This document shows, piece by piece, positions 18,154-26,909 of a DNA stretch of 51,174 bases. Each line of letters starts with the position of its first letter. The first letter of the stretch is position 1. The DNA comes from Rhodoferax sp. GTDB taxonomy: Bacteria; Pseudomonadota; Gammaproteobacteria; Burkholderiales; Burkholderiaceae_C. A program made the position numbers and the translations under genes. Location of the stretch: positions 1 through 51,174 of the forward strand of contig NZ_JAUSLE010000052.1 of the NCBI RefSeq assembly GCF_030646845.1, read 5' to 3'. The notes below the pieces were generated by a model that was not told the origin of the DNA, ran no database searches, and was given only the letters and a program-made list of their open reading frames with translations.

Positions 18154-19518
18154 TTGAACAAGGACAACAGCACGGATGCCCGCTCACCGACTCTGGCGGT
18201 GCCCAGCGGGCGCGGGTCGCGGCTGGTCAGACTGGGATGGATGGCCACGGGCATTGCCGGTGGCATGGTGGCTGAAGGCGCCCGCCAACTGGCCCAGGGA
18301 AATCGCCCCAAGGTAAGCGACCTGCTGTTCACGCCGGCCAATGCGCGCCGGGTCGCCGACCAGTTGGCCAAGTTGCGTGGCGCGGCGATGAAGGTGGGCC
18401 AGCTGATCTCGATGGACTCGGGCGATCTGCTGCCGCCCGCGCTTGGCGACATCCTGGGGCGCTTGCGCTCCGATGCCAAAGCCATGCCCAAGTCCCAGGT
18501 CGTGAGTGTGCTGGAAGCCAACTGGGGCAAAGGCTGGGAGAAGCAGTTCAAACACTTTTCCTTCACCCCGCTGGCCGCCGCCTCCATCGGGCAAGTCCAT
18601 CGTGCGCAGACCCGGGACGGACGGGACATGGCCATCAAGATCCAGTACCCCGGCGTGCGCGAGAGCATCGACAGCGATGTGGACAATGTGGCCGCCCTGT
18701 TTCGCATGTCAGGGCTGCTGCCCAAAGAGATGGACATCAAACCGCTGCTGCGTGATGCCAAGCGCCAGCTGCATGACGAGGCCGACTACGTCCGCGAGGG
18801 CAACTACCTGCGCCGTTACGGCGAGTTGCTGGCCGACGAGCCCGTGTATCTGCTGCCGCAACTGCATGCCGATCTGACAACGCACAGCGTGCTGGCCATG
18901 TCCTTCGTGGGCGGGGTGCCGATTGAATCCCTGGTGGACGCGCCGCAGACGGAGCGTGATCGCGCCGTGGCGCTGCTGTTTGCCCTGCTGTTGCGGGAGG
19001 TCTTTGAGTTCAGGCTGGTCCAGACCGATCCCAACTTTGCCAACTACCGCTACGACACCGATTCACGGCAGCTGATCCTGCTGGACTTCGGTGCCACCCG
19101 ACCCTACAAAGCCACCATGGCCAATGAATTCCGGCGTCTCATGAAGGGCGCGATCACCGGTGACCGTGCCGCCATGAGCGCGGCTGCCATCGCGATTGGC
19201 TATTTCGATGACACCACGCAGGAGAAACACCGACAGGCCATATTGGAGATGGGGGAGCAGGCCTTCGAGCCGTTCTGCCTGGCGGGCGAGTACGACTTTG
19301 GTGGCTCTGACTTGCCGGCCCGCATTCGCGACGGCGGCATGGCACTGGGCCTGGACAAGACGTTCTGGCAACTGCCGCCTGCAGACGCCATGCTTCTTCA
19401 GCGCAAGTTCGGCGGACTGTATTTGCTGGCCATCCGACTGAAGGCCCGGGTGGACCTGCACGCGGTGGCGCAGGCTGCGCTGGCTTCACGCAAGCGCAGC
19501 CCACCATCCCACGCCTGA
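18154..19518 (+). CDS. ABC1/UbiB-family atypical kinase
   Basis: 454 residues. Start is TTG 18154, supported by AAGGA eight bases upstream. The family, which includes UbiB and the ADCK proteins, is an atypical protein-kinase fold linked to ubiquinone synthesis. Seen: the family-specific KxGQ motif in AAMKVGQLISMDSGDLLPP, the alanine-rich loop LAAASIGQVHRA, the ATP-binding lysine in MAIKIQYPGV, and the metal region LILLDFGATRPY. The usual catalytic aspartate segment reads LVQTDPNFANYRY, matching the QTDPxxxNY variety. No C-terminal membrane anchor was seen. It may be co-transcribed with the phosphoesterase gene 23 bp downstream. Confidence 0.9.
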   Translation: MNKDNSTDARSPTLAVPSGRGSRLVRLGWMATGIAGGMVAEGARQLAQGNRPKVSDLLFTPANARRVADQLAKLRGAAMKVGQLISMDSGDLLPPALGDILGRLRSDAKAMPKSQVVSVLEANWGKGWEKQFKHFSFTPLAAASIGQVHRAQTRDGRDMAIKIQYPGVRESIDSDVDNVAALFRMSGLLPKEMDIKPLLRDAKRQLHDEADYVREGNYLRRYGELLADEPVYLLPQLHADLTTHSVLAMSFVGGVPIESLVDAPQTERDRAVALLFALLLREVFEFRLVQTDPNFANYRYDTDSRQLILLDFGATRPYKATMANEFRRLMKGAITGDRAAMSAAAIAIGYFDDTTQEKHRQAILEMGEQAFEPFCLAGEYDFGGSDLPARIRDGGMALGLDKTFWQLPPADAMLLQRKFGGLYLLAIRLKARVDLHAVAQAALASRKRSPPSHA

Positions 19519-19541
19519 CGGCGGACTTCTCGATACTTTTC

Positions 19542-20516
19542 ATGGCGATAAGAAGAACAACAGCGCTCGTTTCTTTGTTCTCGTTGCTGCTCGCATTGGC
19601 CGGTGCGGCCGGTGCACAGCCCGTTTCTTTCGGATTATTTGGGGACACGCCTTACAGCCACTGGGAGCGAGCGCGCCTGCCCGAGTTGATGAGTGAGATG
19701 GACAGCGAGGACCTGGCCTTTGTCGTCCATGATGGCGACATCAAGAGCGGTGGGAGTGTGTGCAGTGATGAGGTGCTGCGCGACATCCTGGGCGTTTTCC
19801 AGGCTTCAAAAACACCGCTGGTGTATGTGCCGGGCGACAACGAGTGGACCGATTGCCATCGCAAGAGCAATGGCGGCTACGACCCGCTGGAGCGTCTGGC
19901 CAAGCTGCGTGAACTGTTCTTTGTGGGGGACGCCGCGCTCGGCCAGCGCACGCTGCCACTGGAGCGCCAGAGCCGCAACCCGGCCTTTGCCAGCTACCGC
20001 GAAAACGTGCGCTGGGAAGCGGGCGGCGCCCTGTTTGTCGGCCTGAACCTGCCCGGCAGCGAGAACAATTACCACGGCAGCACGCACAACGGTGGTCCGG
20101 TGCCGGAGTTTGTCGAACGCAGCGCAGCCAATCGGGCCTGGCTGGCCCAGGCCTTTGCCCTGGCCCGGGTCAAAAGACTGGCAGGCATCCTGATCGTGAT
20201 CCAGGCCAATCCCGGATTTGAAGCCTTCAGTGCGGACCGGACCCGGCCGGGTTACCGGGAATTCCTGATGCAGTTGCGCGCGGAAACCCAGGCCTTTGCC
20301 GGGCGTGTGGTCCTGGTGCATGGGGATACGCACTGGCACCGTATTGACCAGCCGCTGCTCAATGACACGGGAAAAGAGTTGGTCAGCAACTTCACCCGGG
20401 TTGAAACCTTTGGCTACCCATTTCCTGGCTGGATCAAGGCGACCGTCGATGCCGCAGATCCCCAGGTGTTCCGGTTTTCACCCCGCCCCTGGCGCGCCCC
20501 ATCGCCACAAAATTGA
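19542..20516 (+). CDS. Secreted calcineurin-like metallophosphoesterase
   Basis: 324 residues. A signal peptide (about residues 1-25, ending AAGAQP) sends it to the periplasm. Metallophosphoesterase motifs are in order: GLFGDTPYS (Gly-Asp), VVHDGDIKSGG (Gly-Asp), VPGDNEWTDC (the GDNE variant of GNH[DE]), and VLVHGDTHWHRID (GDTHWH). These supply the two-metal site. Substrate unknown. It lies 23 bp after the ABC1 kinase gene and 17 bp before the convergent end of the HD-GYP gene. Confidence 0.85.
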   Translation: MAIRRTTALVSLFSLLLALAGAAGAQPVSFGLFGDTPYSHWERARLPELMSEMDSEDLAFVVHDGDIKSGGSVCSDEVLRDILGVFQASKTPLVYVPGDNEWTDCHRKSNGGYDPLERLAKLRELFFVGDAALGQRTLPLERQSRNPAFASYRENVRWEAGGALFVGLNLPGSENNYHGSTHNGGPVPEFVERSAANRAWLAQAFALARVKRLAGILIVIQANPGFEAFSADRTRPGYREFLMQLRAETQAFAGRVVLVHGDTHWHRIDQPLLNDTGKELVSNFTRVETFGYPFPGWIKATVDAADPQVFRFSPRPWRAPSPQN

Positions 20517-20533
20517 GCGGCGCGTTGCTGGGA

Positions 20534-21883
20534 TTACATGCCCGGAAACAACTCCGGGCTGGTGTGGATGATCTTCTTGAGGTGGGCGAAACAGTCGGCA
20601 TCAATCGCGGTACCCACCGTGTCCGCCATGATGGCCAGCGTTTTTTCTACCGGCACCGCGCCCCGATACGGCCGCTCGGCCGTGATGGCATCAAAGATAT
20701 CGGCGGTCGTGATGATGCGGGTTTCCAGCGCGATGTCGGCGGCCTTCAGGCCACGCGGATAGCCGCCACCATCGAGCCGCTCATGGTGCGCGGCTGACAC
20801 CCGAGCCAGCTCATCAAAGATCTGGATGCGCCCCAGGATGGATTCGGTGTAGACCGCATGCTGTCTGACGGCGGCCCACTCGGTCTCATCCAGTTTGCCC
20901 GGCTTGTCCAGGATGGCGTTGCTCACCCCCAGTTTGCCGACGTCATGCAGGAGCGCGCCCCGTTTGAGCCAGCGCCGGCGAGGCTCAGGAATTCCCAGCG
21001 ACTCACCCAGCAGCGCCGTGTACAGGCCCACTCGGGCGCTGTGGCCGGCGGTGTACGGGCTCTTGGCGTCGACCACCTGGCCAAAGGCCTCGGCAATGTC
21101 GTCCAGATAGTCCTCGTCCAGCAAGGCTTCATGGCCGCCGGGCTCCAGCGCAAACACGCGCAACTCCACGTCCGGCGAATTCAGGGTGTCCCAGAACGGG
21201 GCAGAGTCCGCCACGGCCACAAAAGCGTCCACCACGTCCGGGTCAAACCATTTGCCGCGCCGATGCAGCACTTCGGTCGTGGCCGCTGCCTGTCCGTCTG
21301 AACTGTTGACGATGTCCATCACCTGCGCCAGCAGCGCAATGCGCGCGTACAGCGGAATGGCGCCACCGGCCAGTGCTTCGGGGCGGCCCTGGCCGTTCCA
21401 GTGCTCGTCCAGCGAATGAATGCCATTCGCCACCCCTTCAGAAAAACGCAACTGCCGGGCGATATCGGCGCCACGCGTGCAGCGGGTCTGGATCAGCTCC
21501 TGGGCGATCTCGTCGCCATTGGACAGGATGCCGCCCAGCGCCTTGAGCCGGTCCATCAAACCCGAGGCCGGCCCGGTATTGCGCAGCACAAAGCGCAGCA
21601 CCTGCGGCAGGCTGCCATCCACCCACTTGAAATCACGCTTGAAAGCCAGGTCGTCGGTCAGGTACAACTGGCAAATGCGCGACGCGTTGCTGCTGCAGCC
21701 CAAGTCTTTCAGCAGCAGGGTGTAGTAGAGCTCCCACAACTGCTCGGTTGACAGGGCGAGTTTCTGCCCGATGTGCATGCCGATCCAGCAGCAGCGCACG
21801 CAGTGCCCCTCGGGCTGGCCTTCCGTGATGTCCAGCGCGTGACTGAGCGCGCCCATGAGTTCCGACAGCTTCAATGCCTGCAT
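20534..21883 (-). CDS. Tandem HD-GYP domain protein, probable cyclic-di-GMP phosphodiesterase
   Basis: 449 residues with two related halves. The C-terminal half (about 260-445) is a complete HD-GYP domain: AGHSARVGLYTALLG, LLHDVGKLGV (the HD pair), AAHHERLDGGGYPRGL (GYP loop) and TADIFDAITAERPYR. The N-terminal half repeats the layout in decayed form: GHCVRCCWIGMHIGQKL, LLLKDLGCSS, SLDEHWNGQGRPEALAGGAI and VMDIVNS, where HD has become KD and GYP has become GRP. So only the second half is likely to hydrolyse c-di-GMP. No membrane segment or receiver domain. ATG 21883 has GAGG upstream. Confidence 0.88.
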   Translation of the reverse strand: MQALKLSELMGALSHALDITEGQPEGHCVRCCWIGMHIGQKLALSTEQLWELYYTLLLKDLGCSSNASRICQLYLTDDLAFKRDFKWVDGSLPQVLRFVLRNTGPASGLMDRLKALGGILSNGDEIAQELIQTRCTRGADIARQLRFSEGVANGIHSLDEHWNGQGRPEALAGGAIPLYARIALLAQVMDIVNSSDGQAAATTEVLHRRGKWFDPDVVDAFVAVADSAPFWDTLNSPDVELRVFALEPGGHEALLDEDYLDDIAEAFGQVVDAKSPYTAGHSARVGLYTALLGESLGIPEPRRRWLKRGALLHDVGKLGVSNAILDKPGKLDETEWAAVRQHAVYTESILGRIQIFDELARVSAAHHERLDGGGYPRGLKAADIALETRIITTADIFDAITAERPYRGAVPVEKTLAIMADTVGTAIDADCFAHLKKIIHTSPELFPGM

Positions 21884-21906
21884 ACGTTGCCTCGTTCAGT
21901 CCGCTG

Positions 21907-22806
21907 TCAACCCGCAGGTTTGCGGTTCACCAGCACGATACCCCCCGCCACCATGGATAAGGAAGCTATTAAATTGACCGTCACCGGTTCGTTCAGCCAG
22001 AGCGCACCAAACAGCAGCGCAAAGACGGGTGTGAGAAAGACAAACGCCGAGATCTTCGTGGCCGGGTAGCGGCCCAGCATCCACATCCAGGCGAGGTAGC
22101 TGGCGAATGCGCCGACCACGGTTTGCGCCAGCAGGGAGCTGGTGGCAAAGGCGCTGAAGGTCCAGACCCACTGCTCGCCCAGCAGCAGCGACAGCAATGG
22201 CAGCGTCACGGTGCTCACACCCACCTGGTAGAACAACAGTTTCTCGGGCGTGGCCCGGGTCAGGCGCGAGCCGCGAATGACGACGGTGGTCAAGCCCCAG
22301 AACATGCCGGCCGCTAGCGCCAGCAAGTCACCCAGCCACTGTTGCGGCTGGTGGGCAGCGCTCAAGCCTTCACGCAGGGCAAACACCACGGCGGCGAAGG
22401 CCATGGCCAGTCCCACCCACTGCAGGGGGCGCAGCTTCTCGGAAGTGACAAATAGAGGCAGCAAGACGGCCACCCAGAACGGCGAGGTGTAGAGGAATAC
22501 CGTCAGGCGCGAGGCGGCAGAAAACTGCAGACCCGCGTAGAGGCAGGCAAATTCAAGGGCAAACAGGGTGCCGGCCAGCAGCCCGGCCGCGAGCGTGCCG
22601 TCACGCTGAAAGATGCGCACGCCGCGCCACCGGCACCAGAGCCACAACAGCACCGTCGCCCCCGCGAATCGGATGGCCGCCTGAAAAACGGGTGGCAGCT
22701 CGGGAATGGTCGCTTTCACCAGCACCTGCTGAAAGCCCCAGAACAGGCAGCAGCCCAGCAGCAGGCTGACGGCGAGGCCGTCCAGGTGGTCTTTGCGTGG
22801 AATCAT
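21907..22806 (-). CDS. EamA/DMT-family inner-membrane transporter
   Basis: 299 residues with about ten hydrophobic segments in two similar halves, as in the drug/metabolite exporter family (EamA domains). The first half includes AIRFAGATVLLWLWCRWRG, the second half GAFASYLAWMWMLGRYPATKISAFVFLTPVFALLFGALWLNEP, a highly typical EamA segment. Substrate unknown. The HD-GYP gene follows on the same strand after 23 bp, and the flavin reductase gene precedes it by 36 bp, so the three may be one transcript. Confidence 0.9.
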   Translation of the reverse strand: MIPRKDHLDGLAVSLLLGCCLFWGFQQVLVKATIPELPPVFQAAIRFAGATVLLWLWCRWRGVRIFQRDGTLAAGLLAGTLFALEFACLYAGLQFSAASRLTVFLYTSPFWVAVLLPLFVTSEKLRPLQWVGLAMAFAAVVFALREGLSAAHQPQQWLGDLLALAAGMFWGLTTVVIRGSRLTRATPEKLLFYQVGVSTVTLPLLSLLLGEQWVWTFSAFATSSLLAQTVVGAFASYLAWMWMLGRYPATKISAFVFLTPVFALLFGALWLNEPVTVNLIASLSMVAGGIVLVNRKPAG

Positions 22807-22842
22807 GCGCGCGCCCTTGGGTTCATCGGTCAGGCTGTCGCC

Positions 22843-23361
22843 CTACAAGGGGTGCTCGGTGTAGAACTTGCCACCGTGAAACAACAAGGGTGAAGCGCCG
22901 GCGCGGTGCGAGCAGCGTTCGACTTCGCCGACAAAGATCACGTGGTCGCCTTCTTCATAGCGGCTGCGGTTGAAGCACTCAAAGGTGGCCGCCGCGCCGG
23001 CCAGCAGGGGCGCGCCGCCGACGCCTTCGACGAAGGCCACGTCAGCGAAACGGTCCACGTCCCTGGCGGCAAAACGCCGGGCCAGCTCATGCTGGTCAGC
23101 GGCCAGGATGTTGATGGCGTAGTGCGAGCCGGTGCTGAATGCCGGCAGCGACGCGGCCGCCCTGGACAGGCTCCACAGCACCAGCGGCGGGTCCAGGGAC
23201 ACGGAGTTGAATGAGTTGGCGGTGAGCCCGATGAGGTCGCCCTCGGCGGTGCGGGCGGTCACGATGGTCACACCGGTGGCGAACATGCCCAGTGCGGTGC
23301 GGAACTCAGGCTGGGAAAAATTGGGGGCTTGTGCCGTGGGGCGCAAATCAGACGAAGACAT
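22843..23361 (-). CDS. Flavin reductase-like FMN-binding protein
   Basis: 172 residues, the standard size of the flavin reductase (HpaC/DIM6-NTAB) domain. Seen: the conserved start FRTALGMFATGVTIVTA, GLTANSFNSVSLDPPLVLWSL for FMN contact, YAINILAADQHELARRFA, and GDHVIFVGEVERC near the C-terminus. Such proteins feed reduced flavin to a partner oxygenase. The divergent neighbour is a monooxygenase, but that type carries its own NADPH site, so a partnership is not required. No partner two-component oxygenase is in the window. Confidence 0.88.
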   Translation of the reverse strand: MSSSDLRPTAQAPNFSQPEFRTALGMFATGVTIVTARTAEGDLIGLTANSFNSVSLDPPLVLWSLSRAAASLPAFSTGSHYAINILAADQHELARRFAARDVDRFADVAFVEGVGGAPLLAGAAATFECFNRSRYEEGDHVIFVGEVERCSHRAGASPLLFHGGKFYTEHPL

Positions 23362-23443
23362 GCATGGAATTTACCCGAGTTTTGCCCGCATCCCCGTCGC
23401 CACGGGTACTTGGTGCCGCGAAGGGCTGTGCTACCGTGCGGCC

Positions 23444-24910
23444 ATGAACCAAGTTGACGTGGCGATTGTGGGGGCCGGCTTTGGCGGCCTGTGTGCAGCT
23501 ATCCGGTTGCGCCGGAGCGGCGTGCAGTCGCTGCTCGTGCTGGAGCGCAGCAGTGAAGTGGGTGGCACCTGGCGTGACAACGTCTATCCGGGCTGCGCCT
23601 GTGACGTGCCTTCGCACCTGTACTCCTTTTCGTTTGAGCCCAACACCGAGTGGACGCGGCCTTACCCCCAGCAACAGGAAATCCAGGACTACATCCTGCG
23701 GGTGGTGGACAAGTACCGCTTGCGCCCCGTGATCCGCCTCAAGGCCGACGTGCAGCAGATGCGCTGGCTGCCCGATGCGCAGTGCTGGCAGATTGACCTC
23801 AACGGCCAGCCGGCCTTGCTGGCGCGCCATGTGGTGCTGGCCACCGGGCCCCTGAACAAGCCCCTGATTCCCGATGTGCCTGGTCTCGATAGTTTTGCCG
23901 GCCCGACCTTTCACTCCAGCCTGTGGCGCCACGATGTGGCGCTGGCGGGCAAGCGCATCGCCGTGGTCGGCACCGGCGCCAGTGCGGTGCAGATCGTGCC
24001 GGAGATCGCGCCGGCAGCGGCGCATCTGGATGTGTTTCAGCGCACCCCGGCCTGGGTATTGCCACGGCAGGACGCGCCTTATGGCCCGTTCAAACGCTGG
24101 CTGTACCGCCATGTGCCGGGCGTGCAGCGCCTGAGCCGCTGGCGTGTCTACTGGTTCAACGAGTGGATTGGCATGGGCTTCATGGGCTCGGACCGGATGC
24201 AGAACATGTTGCGTCGTCTCTCAAAGCACCATATGCGTCGGCAAATCAGGGACGATGGCCTGAGGGCCGCGCTCACGCCGGACTTCAACCCCGGCTGCAA
24301 ACGCCTGCTGATCTCCAACACCTGGTTTCCGGCCTTGCAGCGGCCCAATGTGCGCCTGGTCACGCAAGCGGTCACCGAGATCCGGCCAGAGGGCGTGGTC
24401 AGCGCCGACGGCACGCTGCACCCCTGCGATGTGATCATCTGGGGCACGGGATTCAAGGCCGCCGAACTGGTGACGCCGATGCGCATTTATGGCGAGAGCC
24501 ACAGCGCGGCTGATGAAGCACCTGAACTCAGCGCGCTGTGGCGCACCCAGCCGGCCGCCACGCGGCTGGGCATCACCGTGGCGGGCTTTCCGAACATGTT
24601 CCTGCTGGTTGGCCCCAATACCGGACTCGGCCACAACTCCATCATCTTCATGATCGAGGCGCAGGTAGATTACATCGTGGCCGCTTTGCGGCACCTGCGT
24701 CGGCGCGGGCAGACGACGCTGCGTTTGCACCCGCAGGTGCAGCAGGACAGCTATGCCGCCATGCAGCGCAAGATGAAGGGCACGGTCTGGTCCTCCGGCT
24801 GCAGGAGCTGGTACCAGAACGCCGCGGGCCAGATTGACACGCTGTGGCCGGGCTTCACCTGGCAATACTGGCTGCAGACGCGCCGCTTTGATGCGGCGCA
24901 CTACGAATAA
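23444..24910 (+). CDS. Baeyer-Villiger-type flavin monooxygenase
   Basis: 488 residues from ATG 23444, where the FAD motif begins at once. Class B flavoprotein monooxygenase using NADPH and O2 to insert oxygen beside a carbonyl. Seen: VAIVGAGFGGLCAAIRLRRSG (FAD), VGGTWRDNVYPGCACDVPSHLYSFSF, the family fingerprint in FAGPTFHSSLW (FxGxxxHxxxW type), VVGTGASAVQIVPEIA (NADPH), and IIWGTGFKAAELVTPM. Substrate unknown. It is divergent from the flavin reductase gene (82 bp between starts). Confidence 0.88.
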   Translation: MNQVDVAIVGAGFGGLCAAIRLRRSGVQSLLVLERSSEVGGTWRDNVYPGCACDVPSHLYSFSFEPNTEWTRPYPQQQEIQDYILRVVDKYRLRPVIRLKADVQQMRWLPDAQCWQIDLNGQPALLARHVVLATGPLNKPLIPDVPGLDSFAGPTFHSSLWRHDVALAGKRIAVVGTGASAVQIVPEIAPAAAHLDVFQRTPAWVLPRQDAPYGPFKRWLYRHVPGVQRLSRWRVYWFNEWIGMGFMGSDRMQNMLRRLSKHHMRRQIRDDGLRAALTPDFNPGCKRLLISNTWFPALQRPNVRLVTQAVTEIRPEGVVSADGTLHPCDVIIWGTGFKAAELVTPMRIYGESHSAADEAPELSALWRTQPAATRLGITVAGFPNMFLLVGPNTGLGHNSIIFMIEAQVDYIVAALRHLRRRGQTTLRLHPQVQQDSYAAMQRKMKGTVWSSGCRSWYQNAAGQIDTLWPGFTWQYWLQTRRFDAAHYE

Positions 24911-24949
24911 GCGCCGCTTCAAGACAGCGCGTGGCGAATCGTCGTCGTC

Positions 24950-25609
24950 TCAGTCTGTGCCCGCTGCTGCCTGCTGCATCGCCGCCAGCAAGACCGCCGG
25001 GTCTTGCGCCCCTGATACCGTCAACTTCTGGTTGAAGATGAAAAAAGGCACGCCGCTGACGCCCAGACTTCTGATGTGGGCGTCGGCCTGCGCCACCGCC
25101 GCCAGCTGGTCAGGGTCGGTCACAAAGGCGCGCGCGTCTTCGCCGTTCAGCCCCGCTTCTTCGGCGATCTCCGCCAGCACATTCGCGCTGCCAATGAAGC
25201 GGTTTTCCACGAAATAGGCCTTGAGCAAACGCTCCTTGATGTCGCTGGCATCAAAGTCACCCAGCTGGGCAAACGCAATCAGGGCGTGCGCCGCCAGCGT
25301 ATTGGGCTGCAGCGTGATGCCGTCGATGTTCAGCGCCAACCCGACCGCGTTGCCGGCCGCGAGCACCCGCTCGTAAATCTCGGCGGCGCGCTGTGGGCCA
25401 CCAAACTTGTCTTCCAGATACTGCTGGCGCGACATGCCTTCGGCTGGCATGTCCGGGTTGAGCTGAAACGGGTGCCAGCGGATCACCACATTGGGCAGGT
25501 CGGCGGCATCGGGCAAGGCCAGGGCCGCTTCGAGTTTGCGTTTGCCGATGTAGCACCAGGGGCAGACGACGTCGGACACCACGTCGATGGTGAGGGTGGG
25601 GGTATTCAT
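24950..25609 (-). CDS. FrnE-like DsbA-family oxidoreductase
   Basis: 219 residues from ATG 25609. Cytosolic thioredoxin-fold protein of the FrnE / 2-hydroxychromene-2-carboxylate isomerase group; there is no signal peptide. Seen: SDVVCPWCYIGKRKLE with the CPWC redox pair, the inserted helical domain with HPFQLNPDMPAEGMSRQQYL, NTLAAHALIAFA, and the cis-proline loop SLGVSGVPFFIFN. Such proteins isomerise or oxidise disulfides. A TTG at 25615 is an alternative start. Its gene ends 40 bp from the monooxygenase gene (convergent). Confidence 0.88.
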   Translation of the reverse strand: MNTPTLTIDVVSDVVCPWCYIGKRKLEAALALPDAADLPNVVIRWHPFQLNPDMPAEGMSRQQYLEDKFGGPQRAAEIYERVLAAGNAVGLALNIDGITLQPNTLAAHALIAFAQLGDFDASDIKERLLKAYFVENRFIGSANVLAEIAEEAGLNGEDARAFVTDPDQLAAVAQADAHIRSLGVSGVPFFIFNQKLTVSGAQDPAVLLAAMQQAAAGTD

Positions 25610-25661
25610 GGGCAAATTGTAGGTCAGGACTCAAGCGGCACGGCGGCTATGAATATTGGTT

Positions 25662-25715
25662 AAAACAGGCTGTAGCCGACGTAAAATAAGCGCTGTTAGC
25701 TACTAAAACAATAGC
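25662..25715 (+). repeat. 54-bp interspersed repeat, copy C
   Basis: Aligns without gaps over 54 positions with the other three copies: AAAACAGGCT, GTAGCCGACG, AAGCGC, TTAGCTACTA and CAATAGC. It lies between the FrnE-like gene start and the end of the RIO kinase gene. Confidence 0.85.
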
Positions 25716-25758
25716 ATCTGTGGCGCTGGGCTGCGGCCCCGGCGGGTCCGTCGACCTG

Positions 25759-26616
25759 TCACTGGACCGGCTGCAGGCGCAGGCGGCGCGCGGCCTCCTC
25801 GGCGCGGGCGTCGTCAATCTCGCGCAATACGCCGCCCACGTCGACCGTGCCTTTCTTGTGCTCGAAGTGGCCGGTGAGCACGGTGTCGGGGCGCAGCACG
25901 CCGCGTTGATACAGGTCCCAGATTTCGGGGCCAAAGTCGGTGGCCAGCAACTCAGGCGCGAACTGGCCGAAGAAGTTCCGCAGGTTGGCGACGTCGCGCA
26001 GCAGCATGCGCTGCGCGTGGTTGTTGCCGGCCGCGTCCACCGCCTGCGGCAGGTCGATGATCACGGGGCCGTCTTGTGCCAGCAAGATATTGAATTCGGA
26101 CAAATCTCCGTGCACGACACCTGCGCATAGCATCCGTACGACTTCGGTCAGCAGCATCCCGTGGTATTGCCTCGCCTGCTCGGCTGTCATCGCCACGTCG
26201 TTGAGGCGCGGGGCGGCGTCGCCGTTCTCATCGGTCACCAGCTCCATCAGCAGCACGCCCTCAAAAAAGTTGTACGGCTTGGGCACACGCACGCCGGCGT
26301 CGGCCAGGCGGTAGAGCGCATCGACCTCGGCGCTCTGCCAGGCCGCCTCCTGCGCCTCGCGGCCAAAGCGCGTGCCCTTGGCCATGGCGCGGGCCTGGCG
26401 CGTGTTCTTGACCTTGCGGTTCTCGGTGTAGTCCACCGCCTGGCGAAAGCTGCGGTTCGTGGCTTCCTTGTAGACCTTGGCGCAGCGTGTCTCGTCGCCG
26501 CAGCGCACCACGAAGACCATGGCTTCCTTGCCGCTCATCAACTGGCGCACGACCGTGTCGATCAGGCCTTCTTCGACCAATGTCTGCAATCTTTTGGGTG
26601 GTTTCATGGGTGCCAT
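25759..26616 (-). CDS. RIO-type serine/threonine protein kinase
   Basis: 285 residues from ATG 26616; ATG 26607 (KPPKRLQTL start) is equally possible, since neither has a strong ribosome site. RIO kinases are small atypical kinases; bacterial members are poorly understood. Seen: the ATP-binding region MSGKEAMVFVVRCGDETRCAKVYKEA with its lysine, AGVRVPKPYNFFEGVLLMELV for the hinge, the catalytic loop VVHGDLSEFNILL, and the metal-binding segment VIIDLPQAVD. The C-terminal 60 residues add HFEHKKGTVDVGGVLREIDDAR, seen also in pseudomonad relatives. The upstream 290 bp hold nothing recognisable. Confidence 0.9.
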   Translation of the reverse strand: MAPMKPPKRLQTLVEEGLIDTVVRQLMSGKEAMVFVVRCGDETRCAKVYKEATNRSFRQAVDYTENRKVKNTRQARAMAKGTRFGREAQEAAWQSAEVDALYRLADAGVRVPKPYNFFEGVLLMELVTDENGDAAPRLNDVAMTAEQARQYHGMLLTEVVRMLCAGVVHGDLSEFNILLAQDGPVIIDLPQAVDAAGNNHAQRMLLRDVANLRNFFGQFAPELLATDFGPEIWDLYQRGVLRPDTVLTGHFEHKKGTVDVGGVLREIDDARAEEAARRLRLQPVQ

Positions 26617-26909
26617 TTTGCACCGCGCCGGCTTGTTGCTGCCGGCAGTCAGCAGATCCCCGCTGACAGCATGGACAAGGGGCCTGCGGTGGTGGGATGT
26701 ACTCCGTCCCGGCACAGCCAGGTATTCGGGTCACACGGGCCATTGGCTTGATATTTCGCAACTCCGGCCCCGCGCTTCGAAACCGGCGCAGTGGGCGTGA
26801 GCTAGGTGGACTGCGCTGTGTCAATGCGTGGCAGCAAGCGCTGTCACAAAATTGAATCCCTCTGAGTCTTGTTATGCCTTTCTGTGGCGCAATCGAAGAG
26901 GAGAACAGC

